Part shown: piece after piece, positions 47,787 through 55,766 of the stretch
How the letters are laid out: the number at the start of each line of letters is the position of its first letter
Numbering within the stretch: the first letter of the stretch is position 1
Source of the DNA: Tethya wilhelma
Taxonomy: Eukaryota > Porifera > Demospongiae > Tethyida > Tethyidae
Length of the DNA stretch: 64,000 nucleotides
Direction of reading: 5' to 3'
NCBI GenBank assembly: GCA_964030475.1
Contig: CAXIPT010000007.1
Coordinates: 366,489 to 430,488 of the forward strand
Notes under the pieces: model-generated
Told to the model about the DNA's origin: nothing
Seen by the model: the letters and a program-made list of their open reading frames with translations, nothing else
The model's database searches: none
Program-made: the position numbers and the translations under genes

Positions 47787-48763
47787 GCTCACCTCATCCC
47801 AGCCGTCTTCAAGTCCCAGGCCTGGGGTGTCCTCCACACCCTCCTGGAGATCATTGTTTTCCGTGTCCACCTCCAGCTGCAGTACTCCTATCGGTTCCAG
47901 CTGCTCCAACAGCTGCACACGGTCGCCTCTGTCTCCATCATCCCAGCACAGCTTTATGGCTCCACGGAAAATGCTGCGCTGAGGTTGATCAAGGGGTTGA
48001 ACAGTCCCGAGTTTCTTATACCACTAAATTTCTCCTATAGTAGTTGAGGAAAGTTGAGCAAAAAATAATACAAAGGTATACAGTAATTGGTCAATAATGA
48101 TCTCGCAAATAATGACATTTCATTCATACTCCGGGTCACGTGTACCGTTTACTGTGTACTGTGTACTGCGTACTGTATACTGCATACTGCGTACTGCGCA
48201 CTGCGTACTGCATACTGCGTACTGCGTACTGCGCACTGCGTACTGCGTACTGCGCACTGCGTACTGCGTACTACGCACTGCGTATTGCGCACTGCCCACT
48301 GCGTACTGCGCACTGCGTACTGCGCACTGCGTACTGCATACTGCGTACTGCGTACTGTATACTGTATACTGCGTACTGCGTACTGTATACTGTATACTGT
48401 ATACTGTGTACTGTATACTGTATACAGTATACAGTATGAACCCAGTATGTACTGTTCTAGTCGTATCATCTTTGCTCAACTTACAAGCTAGGTGCAGTGG
48501 TCAAGACAGCTCTCATGAAAGGCTCCAACCAGTTGGTTGTGTCAATATCTGTGATGAATTATTAATAACACATGTATTAGCAGCTGCTATCTGTGTTATC
48601 TAGGCAGTTAAGCAAAATAATAATGATTATTATTAATATGAGTTAGACCACACCCCCACATGCACACTGTGGTTGGTCAGAAATGACTAACTTGATATGT
48701 GCAGCGACTGGGCCACCACCAGAACAAAGATACGATTGAGTTCTTCTGAGTCTGTGGAAAGTA

Positions 48764-48853
<90 letters not shown>

Positions 48854-50959
48854 NTGTATCTAATCCATGGGTAATTCTATCCTAACCCATCCTTACAGGC
48901 TTAGGATCGGCTGCAAACTGTTTGGCCAGCTGTATAAGAAACTCGGGACTGTTCAACCCCTTGATTAATCTTAGCGCAGCATTTTCCGTGGAGCCGTACA
49001 GCTGTGCTGGGATGATGGAGACAGAGGCGACCNTTCAGCTGGTGTGAAGGGACCCTGTCCTACTTTCCCACGGTCCTGAAGCAGTTCTGTTCAGCTCCCT
49101 CCCTAGCAGAGCAGAAGCAGACTCTTCTCACCAAGGTGGAGGAGGAGAGCAAGAGATTCAAGAACCTTGTCTCAGAGATGGAGCAGACGAGACTCTTCAC
49201 AGAGACAGAGTCAGCTTCCTTCTTCCTTTGGTGAGACACAGTGTAGATATTACTGTACTGGCAGTGACTTTCAGCTGTCAATGAAATCTTGTAGGATATA
49301 GGATAATTGGCATTTTATTTGCATAAATACTGTACAGAAATTGAATTAAAATCTTTAAAAAAATAACATCATGTTTTTTTAACCAATTTTGGTTGCAATG
49401 AAATGGAGGTTCCAGATTCCAATTTGGAAGAGCCATTTTTTTAATAGTAGTTTGATCTGGATATGAATAGATGTGTGACAGCTGTTAGTAAAGGTATGCC
49501 CCTCCAATTAATTCCTACAATATGGAACTAGCTGCATATATTATAGGCTATGTCATTGAATCACTCGATCATGCTCTAAATATTCTCAGTGTCCTGTGGA
49601 AGCAGCTGATGGAAGGAGGACAGGTCAACTCCGTCTTGATGAAGATAGCTCAGAGGATACAGCCAAAGAAGCTGGCAGCCTTCATGAGGAAGTTCATGGA
49701 TTACGTCATCTTCACCCTCCCTCACCCCACCCCCCCGGACCACCTAAGCAACGTAAGTATGCTTTGTTTTGTGCTCTTATTGCACAAAAATTTGGCAAAT
49801 TTTAATATTGGTGGTTTTGGTAAGGCGCTAAACAGTCAGTTTTGCACAGCACGTATGGAATACATGTATTCATTGCTGCGCTTCTGCCAAAATATAATCC
49901 ACCAATCATTGAATTTTTGACAATTAGCCAAATTTTATTCCTGCCAATATTTTGTGTTATACAGGAATAATTATTATAAATATTTTTTTGTCAAAATATT
50001 TTTCCATTAATTTTTTCCTCCTACTATTTTGGTAGGTTGTGTCCAAGTTGAGTGAACTGGTGTGGCAGTACAACCTCTTCCCATTGGACAGACTGATCAT
50101 GTGCATGGTATTACATCATTATGACATCATAGAGAATTCATATTGACTACACCCCTTACTTCCTGTGTACTAGATGTTGCGTGGATATGAACCAGCAGAC
50201 TGCCAGCAGTGTCTCTCCCTACTGTGTGCCATTCTGCTCCAGAGCAACCAACTACTGGAGAGGGTCAATATGCTCGTCAGTGAGGTACATGTGTGATTGT
50301 GTCACATTCCAATCTTAATTTTTTGGTTCCGTTCCCATTCCAGGTTCCAGCCGATTATTGGAACAGAGCAGACTGGAGTGCCAAACACACCGCCTACCTT
50401 AATGTGAGTGAGTGAGTGAGTGTTGCCATGACTATAGTGCATATGAATAATGCCTCCTAAATATGTAAGCTCAAAATGCTAGACTTTCAAACAGAAGATT
50501 GCTAATCCTTTTGGCTATTGAACATCAATTTCCCTCTTACTTTTCTTTATGTAATCTCTAGAAATTTCCGGAGACATTTTCTGTGGAGGTTCCTGGTGTG
50601 ACACCTGCTACCAAACCAGCCTCAATGCCAATGTACTTCGGTCAGTATTACCATGGTTACTGTGATACGTACCCTATTGGTCACATGATTGTCACATGAT
50701 ATTTTAATGTACTTTACCTCTCACTGCAGGAAACATCTGCTTGAGGTTCCTACCAGTAAGTTAGTACCAGCTAGTAGCTTGAGGAGAGAAGGGAGAATGG
50801 ATGTACAATTGTTGATCCATGGCATTGTCTATATGACATTGTAGGTGTTTGATTTGCTGATTCAGCGTATCTTGGAGACACCTGAAGTAGCTAAACTTTA
50901 CTTTGAAAAGCTTCTTGATCAGTACGGCCTTCTTTACAAGTTTCATGGTCAGTTTTGTG

Positions 50960-51036
<77 letters not shown>

Positions 51037-51066
51037 NNNNNNNNNNNNNNNNNNNNNNNNNNNNNN

Positions 51067-51136
<70 letters not shown>

Positions 51137-53853
51137 ATGTGTGTTCAAATATTAGGTATTTCACGCCAGATTTCACCGAGTACATTAACAAGCCTGCTGA
51201 CTCAGCAGAATTGGCCAGCTGGTCTCCTACAGAGCAGTACTATTCCAGACTAGTACAAAGGATAGTCAACGGTATCTCATAAATATTCTAATGTAAATAT
51301 CTCTCTGTTAATGACAGGGGTTTACTCCTACAGGTCTCCAGCCATTCAACCCCAATGTCTCAATCTGTGACTGGCACTTTAGTGAGTTCTCAAGTTCATT
51401 GACCTTTGCACTCTACTGTGGGTGTGTTGAAATCATGGCTCTTCCACTACCTGGCGATGTGGTTGCTAAGCAACTAATTGGGAGTCTCTACGATAAGTAA
51501 GTTGATATTATTGTGTGGGATAAGAGTGATGTAATGATTATGTAATGTGATTTTCAGAGCAGGAAATTGTAGTCAGAGTGAAGAGAAGGAGGTGCTGTCA
51601 TGGATCGATGCTCTTGGACTGGTGTTAGTGTCTCTCCCTGTAAGTACTACTAACACTGTGTAACAGCCTCTGATACTAACACAAAGTCTATAATTCTCTG
51701 ATACTAACACATGATCTTTATGCATTCTCTGATACTATTATGATCTTGATCGTCTCACCATGCAGGAGTGCCACCACTCTGTTCTCTATGAGGAGATCTT
51801 GAACATCATGAAGCCCTACTCCTCTCCCGATGTCACATTCCCAATCCAGGATCTCCAGAACCTGGTGGGAGAGAACCACCGCCTCAGTTGTCTGTTGGCT
51901 CTGATGCACAGCTACTGGCTCCATGCCAACCTTGGACTGCTGCTTCTACTGCCACAGTGAGTTAAAGAAACTGTGTCACTATAAGCGCTGTTTTGTTACC
52001 AAAAATAAAATGCGTGATGTTTTGTGACAATGCACAATATATGTACATACATGGAGCTAGTATCCAGACGTGGTACCCAGATGGTGCTAGAAACAAAACA
52101 AAAAAATGTCACAAAAGGTCATAGAAGATCATAAAACGTCATACATTTTATTTTTTAGTAACAATACAGTGCTTATATAGTGACACAGTTCCTTTAATGA
52201 GAGCGATAAAGATCTACAGGTTAAATTTTTACTTTCACCCATGCCCTGGAAGTAGAATTGTTTTGATGTGGTTGCAATGATTAATGTACAGAACAAAATT
52301 AATTCAGAAATTTTGGTTATAAAGGATGTTTGGGCACTAACAGAATATACATACTGTATAGCACAAAATTTGGCAGATTTTTAATATTGGCGGTTCGGTA
52401 AGGATCGCCAATATTAAATCCACCAAACAGTCATTTTTACGCAGCACATTCGGAATACATGTATTGCTGCAAGTGCTCCCGCCATAATAAAATCTGCCAT
52501 TCATGAAATTTTGGACAATCCACCAAATTTTACTCCCACTAATATTTTGTGCTATACACTATATGAAATTTGAATATGAAAGTGAAGTTTACTAATGGTT
52601 CTTGAAATATTGAAATTGGTTGGTGTGCGGTCAAGTTATAGTGGGAAGTTGAAGGCTCAACTGAATGAGAATATACTTATCCTCGTTCCATCAATGTCTG
52701 TTTGTATGACGTCCAAATGTAGGTGGATGGCTACCTCCTTGAGGCCTGTGGTCCAGAGTGAGTGGCAGCTGCTCTACATCTGTCATCTCATTGGTCCAAT
52801 CCTCAACCGACTGGCCAGCGAGAAACCGAAACTACTTCTAGAAGTAAGCAAAACACTTGTTTGAAAAAGAATGTGGTTCCCCCTCCCCTTCTTTCTCTCT
52901 CTCTCTCTCTCTCTCTCTCCCTCTCTCTCTCCCTCTCTCTCTCTTGTGTTTGTTTTTTAATTTCTAAATTTTTTTCATTTAGGTTGTCATGGAGATTTAT
53001 TTTCTGGTCCAATCTGTGGACAAGCACCAGGAGGGGTTGTTCAAGCACTGCAACGTCCTCTGTGACTTCCTGTATCCTAGCTATTTACCACTATTGTAGG
53101 CTGTAGAGATTGTGGTCGGTGATAATCTTGTACTTCAACAAGCTAGGATGTTAGTGAAATAATAGGATGCAGCTGTACATGTACATGTGCATGTACATGT
53201 ACATGTACGTGCATGTGGTTTACCATACTACAGCAAAGGTATTAGTTACAGAGATATGTGTTTCATTCCATTGCTGCATTTTAGATTTTAGCTACATAAT
53301 TATGTATTGTTATGTAGAGAGAGAGTTTGAGGTTAGCACACAGTGTATTTGAGCTCCTCTAAGCTATCGTTCTGTAGCACTCCCACAGATTCAGAGTCCT
53401 CTTGATGAGCCTCTTGGTGGTTAGGGTGTAGCGGATAATTATGACATTCAGTTGTATTTCTTCAGCAAGATAAGCCTTTCTAGTGTTACCATTCCTGGGT
53501 GCTCTTAATTGGCCACCTGCTGAGCTAAGTAACAGGTCCTCACACTGAGCATCCATATTTTGTTCCATAAGTGCAACTGTTTTTGAAAGGTTTTACTCAT
53601 TGCTCACTTACTGGTCTGTGTAATTTCCTTAACTTGCCCCCTCCACTCCTTCAGCTACCACATCAAATACATGCACATAGGAGATAGGGATGAGATAGCT
53701 CAAATCATTTCAAAACTCCAGCTTCCCCTGAACAACCGGCTGCGATTCCTCTGCCCCGCCCAGCTCCTCCAGGACACAGCCACCCCCTCCGACAGACACC
53801 ACCCTCCCATCTCAACTCCTGTTCACACAACAGCCGCCTCCATTGCAAGTTGA
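33933..53853 (+). CDS. MED23: Mediator complex subunit 23 (MED23), about 33 exons
   Basis: Tail-module subunit of Mediator, bridging activators and RNA polymerase II in the nucleus. Exons: 33933-34154, 34247-34278, 34356-34443, 34542-34666, 35004-35211, 35532-35594, 35672-35713, 35801-35870, 45286-45398, 45659-45955, 46176-46265, 46369-46446, 46530-46625, 46830-46891, 46946-47028, 47173-47493, 47788-48021 (broken), inverted block 48692-49032, 49034-49230, 49590-49752, 50036-50107, 50174-50284, 50344-50403, 50562-50640, 50730-50755, 50845-50947, 51156-51271, 51334-51496, 51558-51639, 51766-51956, 52723-52843, 52983-53071, 53655-53853. Signature stretches: [89 protein letters not shown]. Phase holds across intron 8 (9.4 kb), which contains other genes. 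About 45 residues after LYKFH are missing at the N run 51037-51066, and one exon seems lost near 49033. The N-terminal 74 codons align poorly with vertebrates. Confidence 0.93.
34682..34891. mobile_element. MITE, TATAGCACAAAATTTGGCAG family, copy 1
   Basis: 210-bp inverted-repeat element in MED23 intron 4 starting TATAGCACAAGAATTTG and ending TTATGTGCTATA; interior contains GCCAATATTAAATCTGCCAA and CAGTCATTTTTGCGCA. Other copies: 49779-49962, 52357-52556, and a diverged one near 60657-60846. Confidence 0.85.
35882..35990. repeat. (CT)n microsatellite ending in a 35-base gap
   Basis: CT run 35882-35955 followed by N 35956-35990, 12 bp after the donor of MED23 exon 8. It marks the left edge of the block holding the nested genes. 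Confidence 0.95.
37478..37535 (-). repeat. tRNA-like sequence (possible SINE head)
   Basis: On the minus strand it reads TAGCTCAGCAGTAAGAGCA (A-box like) and about 25 bp further GGGCTCGAATCA (B-box like). Acceptor stem pairing is not convincing, so this is likely a tRNA-derived SINE or pseudogene. A similar A-box lies at 58005-58023, minus strand. Confidence 0.35.
37811..38010. mobile_element. Dispersed repeat, left copy of an inverted pair
   Basis: About 200 bp whose reverse complement recurs at 39779-39999: both contain AAAGAAGCACAAA, CCTCAAATCTCAG, the TGAGATTTCGA step, a run of GACA/TGTC units and the end GCACGCGCCGAGGCTTA. The pair brackets the ROCO exon 38085-39755. Confidence 0.8.
38085..41623 (+). 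CDS. Second ROCO-Death gene, partial, inside MED23 intron 8
   Basis: Exon 38085-39755 is a paralogue of the Roc exon at 20613-22361, with the same acceptor phase and the same donor context. P-loop [10 protein letters not shown]3 [12 protein letters not shown]4-like LVGTHRAP and COR start LPVSWLNLE are intact. The next COR exon (equivalent to 22421-23030) is absent; in its place lies a repeat copy. A zinc-ribbon exon resumes at about 40605-40757 (CMKCGKTN...CPDCL), cut at its 5' side by N 40604. Then come 40866-40914, 41099-41376, 41444-41507 and 41574-41623, all phase-consistent. The 41099-41376 exon encodes a Death-like fold ([27 protein letters not shown]) quite different from copy 1. No Kelch or ankyrin exons lie upstream. 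Either a truncated duplicate or a gene with missing assembly pieces. Confidence 0.65.
39779..39999. mobile_element. Dispersed repeat, right copy of an inverted pair
   Basis: Begins TTAAGCCTCGGCGCGTGCG only 23 bp after the donor of the ROCO exon and is the inverted partner of 37811-38010. It stands where the COR exon should follow. Confidence 0.8.
40429..40490. mobile_element. 62-bp foldback element with 9-bp target duplication
   Basis: TAGTCTAGTCCTAGACCCCA and its complement separated by a loop of about 8 bp, flanked by perfect direct repeats GTATCAAGG (40420-40428 and 40491-40499). Same terminal heptamer and duplication length as 24831-24997. Confidence 0.92.
41624..42993. other. Non-coding spacer, second ROCO gene to PARP
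   Basis: AT-rich; holds the copy-2 tail of the segmental duplication (42431-42755). No exon signal seen. Confidence 0.55.
42431..42755. repeat. Segmental-duplication tail, copy 2
   Basis: Collinear with 27300-27545: GTGCCAGGTGTGTGCACTGA, ATGATAAGAATGGTCATTG, GAGTTACTATGGAATG, AACGACCTTTACC. An extra stretch (about 42600-42720) is present only here. Confidence 0.8.
42994..44880 (-). CDS. WWE-domain PARP (PARP14/15-type mono-ADP-ribosyltransferase), 5' incomplete
   Basis: A single large exon on the minus strand with acceptor at about 44881 (TGTAG then GATTAC); no start codon at its head, so at least one upstream exon is unseen. N-terminal unassigned region, then two WWE-like segments ([35 protein letters not shown] with [13 protein letters not shown]), then a C-terminal PARP catalytic domain: [25 protein letters not shown] (catalytic His), [19 protein letters not shown] (catalytic Tyr), ARVLTGRS, and [20 protein letters not shown]. 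At the third triad position a hydrophobic residue replaces the Glu of PARP1, so mono-ADP-ribosylation is expected. The family acts in stress and antiviral responses. It lies antisense within MED23 intron 8, in a block bounded by assembly joints. Confidence 0.85.
   Translation of the reverse strand, partial: DYSQVETSTIKLPSKLCGRICCQHPVYSQQILDIADMRYSSVDISDDYTELYVSGTGNNGMNATVEIKRVVNRIAKELTDQLLHVHPMYFPLLIDPEAIKILDDMEDHYLVKIELVRCSKDQKGESFDDLSRQWDNTHHTNCIRISELKEYRSLSAPLSTVKHHEWWVHDRGGVVKLPQEVSHHLNDCYFNQKLDKTKYTHLGKQYVADFKNNILTSVSDHGYTIRQQLAKKPQPSSWSYSTDPLHAEFVPYEPSDSSTIEQMYRYGGYHTQIEGSDVVFDFDPKSMSEINLLTGERYYLRRYPLPEIDTLPEHAITLRIQGLLENVSNAKMELEQILQVVTDTVEDKQLLQMFSKDHRETALTYVTNAARQYCVRFTSSKQSENGPVYIQIHGSSSYVIAIHDDLISRCLMILKFLAVTQFHPQGIKVPTPPPKQTSADFDTENVPPHSSDWDMVLGMMQQTMPDVSIQSLQRIHHTYQWDRYQLEMRQMKRNNDNVVNEWYLFHGTRQKDPLDVVRSDRGFDFRLSREDCLWGTGVYFAVNASYSDRYHYLETKTGYKQIILARVLTGRSHSFCQKYDNSLRRPPELPSGSGHGLYDTVNGYTNGSFVYVVYDHGKSYPAFIITYK
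44881..45285. other. Intron end with assembly joint
   Basis: No PARP first exon recognised. N at 45225, 61 bp before MED23 exon 9, is the right edge of the nested-gene block. Confidence 0.5.
46102..46170. repeat. (TTTG)n microsatellite, MED23 intron 10
   Basis: TTTG tetranucleotides with a few TTTA steps, just upstream of the acceptor at 46176. Confidence 0.9.
47085..47172. repeat. CTCACACC-type minisatellite
   Basis: Tandem TCACACCC, TCACATCC and TCACCCCC units running directly into the acceptor of MED23 exon 47173-47493, serving as its pyrimidine tract. Confidence 0.85.
47747..47784. repeat. (CT)n microsatellite at an acceptor
   Basis: CT run ending in the CCAG acceptor of MED23 exon at 47788. 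Confidence 0.95.
48139..48437. repeat. TACTGCG/TACTGTA minisatellite
   Basis: About 40 tandem heptamer units (TACTGCG, CACTGCG, TACTGTA, TACTGCA). It is open in all six frames, so ORFs here are repeat artefacts. It is flanked by a short inverted repeat (AAGTTGAGCAAA at about 48051 and its complement at about 48470) and sits at the breakpoint of the inverted MED23 block. Confidence 0.9.
48692..49032 (-). other. MED23: MED23 exons in inverted orientation
   Basis: Two MED23 exons lie on the opposite strand. 48897-49032 repeats the end of exon 17 (47928-48021) with a handful of third-position differences and continues correctly into [11 protein letters not shown] before a GTAAGG donor. 48692-48764 encodes [17 protein letters not shown], matching vertebrate MED23 SAESEELNRALILTL. 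The plus-strand copy of exon 17 breaks off at 48021 in mid-exon. Ns at 48854 and 49033 bound the parts. Flipping the block restores order. Confidence 0.88.
48772..48853. repeat. (GA)n microsatellite in inverted block
   Basis: GA run beside an N at 48854. On the minus strand it is the CT tract before the SEELNR exon. Confidence 0.95.
49779..49962. mobile_element. MITE, TATAGCACAAAATTTGGCAG family, copy 2
   Basis: Inverted-repeat element in the MED23 intron after 49752: GCACAAAAATTTGGCAAATT at the left, CCTGCCAATATTTTGTGTTA at the right, with the CAGTCAGTTTTGCACA interior. Confidence 0.8.
50963..51134. repeat. (CA)n, 30-base gap, (GT)n
   Basis: CA run to 51036, N 51037-51066, GT run 51067-51134. 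A MED23 exon equivalent to vertebrate DRPVTYLYNTLHYYE and following residues is absent here. Confidence 0.95.
52357..52556. mobile_element. MITE, TATAGCACAAAATTTGGCAG family, copy 3
   Basis: 200-bp element with the cleanest ends of the family: TATAGCACAAAATTTGGCAG at the left and AATATTTTGTGCTATA at the right. Confidence 0.88.
52892..52943. repeat. (CT)n microsatellite, MED23 intron
   Basis: Slightly interrupted CT run between the exons 52723-52843 and 52983-53071. Confidence 0.9.
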
Positions 53854-55766
53854 TAGACACTCAGTCCCTTAGGGCATACTATTGTTATCAGACAATTAAC
53901 TTTTTTCTTTGTCTAGGAGCTAGGACTGAAATTTTATTCAAATTTTCTAATAATTTTTTTCCTAACAGTATTGGTCCTTTGTGGGTGGTTGGGGGGTTTT
54001 ATGATAAGACCCTAAACTTCCTTCCATCAAAAAGCCATTTTTTAAATTAATTTGTGTACCAAAAGAAATAAGATACACCATTTGTAGTGTTTCACTGACA
54101 GAAATTCTGAGAAAGTTGATCAGGGGAAATACTATCTATTATCTGCCCAAGATCTTATCTGCTAGGATCTTCTCAGAAATTGCGAGATGATCCACTGATA
54201 CTGTTCCCTTGGTTTGAGGTGGCCATGATATTTTCCCTTGGTGGGAGGTGGCCATGTAGGCTGATAATTATTGCTTCCTTTTCTAGCTCAGATTGGCTAC
54301 TATAGTGGAATGGGAACTGAAAGCCTCGTTCCCAGGCCTGGTGTATATTTTCTTCCTTAATATTAAACAGGGGGGAGTCTGGGAATGAGGCTTGTGGGGA
54401 CTATAGCTAGGCTTGGTCCCAGGTTCCTGAGGTTGAGGCTACACTATCCCATATATAATGATTACTTTCACTATAAATAATTGTATGTGGGAGTGTTACC
54501 ATGCACTGTATAGTGCAGTGGATTTGAAGAAAATATCCGCGAAGGAGGAGCCTGGGAACGAGGCTAGATTGGTAGTACAATAATGTGCACCGTGCAGTGT
54601 TGTGCCTGGTGAGTATGACTCAATGCAGCTGAACATAGCTACTAGTCCTTGCCCATGTTCAGTGACACTGAGAACTACAATGGAATGCTCTCTGCGTACA
54701 GCAGCTACTCTCTCTCGATCTACACACACACTTAGTCTACCACCACGTGGCACGACCTAGCTGTTGCGTCGCGAGCAACCCAAGCACTGTGTTCATCTTG
54801 AGGCAATCATGTGTTCTTTAACTACACTTATTTATTATTGATGTAGTTGTCTTGTAGTCCAAGTACTCAAAAAGTGCACGTTGTTCGGTGGGACGTAAAT
54901 TCTAGAAAAAATAGTTATTGTTTGAAATATTTCCCTTGAGTACAAGAATGCTGCGTGTGTGTAAGGAGTGTATGGTTTCTGTATTGCAGTAAAATGAATC
55001 ACTTGCTGTATTCATACATTCCAACTGACCCTCCCATCACCAGCAATATGCTAGCTATGGCCAGTGAGGAGATGCAACAAATGACTTGCAGGAAGCTTTA
55101 CACTTCAATGCTTATAATATCCCTATTAGTACATGTATGCATGTATAGCTGCAATGCACTGAATCTGCAGATATATTATGCATGCATGATTTGTATGTCC
55201 CAAATTATCATGGTACAGAATGTTGTTGTGAATTGAGGAAATAGTTAACTAATTTGTGGTAAACCTGCAATAATAACTGTACATTTCTGATGATGTCATC
55301 TCCTATTGGCATACAATTTTCCCAGAAAGGAAGGAGACATGTGCATGGAGGGGTCTCAGCTTCTAAGAAATATTATTGTAGCACCTAGCTAGTTTTGCTG
55401 AGTCATCAGCTGCAGTTTAGCCAGTATAGCTGCAAGGCTCTTTCCAGGAACAGCTAGTGGATTGATCCAGTGGTAGATTATAGTTGTGAAGTTTTGACCA
55501 CATCCTGCATGGGCTAGTTGTGAAAGAATAAACAGTCTAGTAACTGCAGCTATATAGTACTATAGTGGTTAGTTATTATAACAGCAGTTATAAATTATAG
55601 TAGTTAGCTTCACATGCATGCAGTTTTTATATGAGCTCAATTTGCATCAGTTCAGTCAAGTTACAATCAAAAGAGTTGAAGTTAAATTCAGTTTGTGTTA
55701 AAGTCAGTTTATTTCTGCTGCTGCTGATAGTTCCTGGTTTGCAGAAACTGTGTTATAGCTTGGATA
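53854..55766. other. Intergenic region, MED23 to adhesion GPCR
   Basis: 1.9 kb, AT-rich, with no recognised exon. Contains foldback elements at 54323-54392 and 54540-54566. The GPCR promoter is presumably in its last few hundred bases. Confidence 0.6.
54323..54392. mobile_element. Short foldback element (GCCTCGTTCCCAGG family)
   Basis: GCCTCGTTCCCAGGCC at the left; AGTCTGGGAATGAGGC at the right; about 35 bp of AT-rich loop. A half-copy (GGAGGAGCCTGGGAACGAGG) lies at 54545-54566. Confidence 0.75.

Noticed and set aside
48139..48437. Possible CRISPR-like array
   Set aside because: Units are heptamers with no spacers, in a eukaryotic intron; a minisatellite.
48097..48603. Long overlapping ORFs on both strands ([13 protein letters not shown] proteins)
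   Set aside because: They are translations of a heptamer minisatellite that lacks stops in all frames; no gene.
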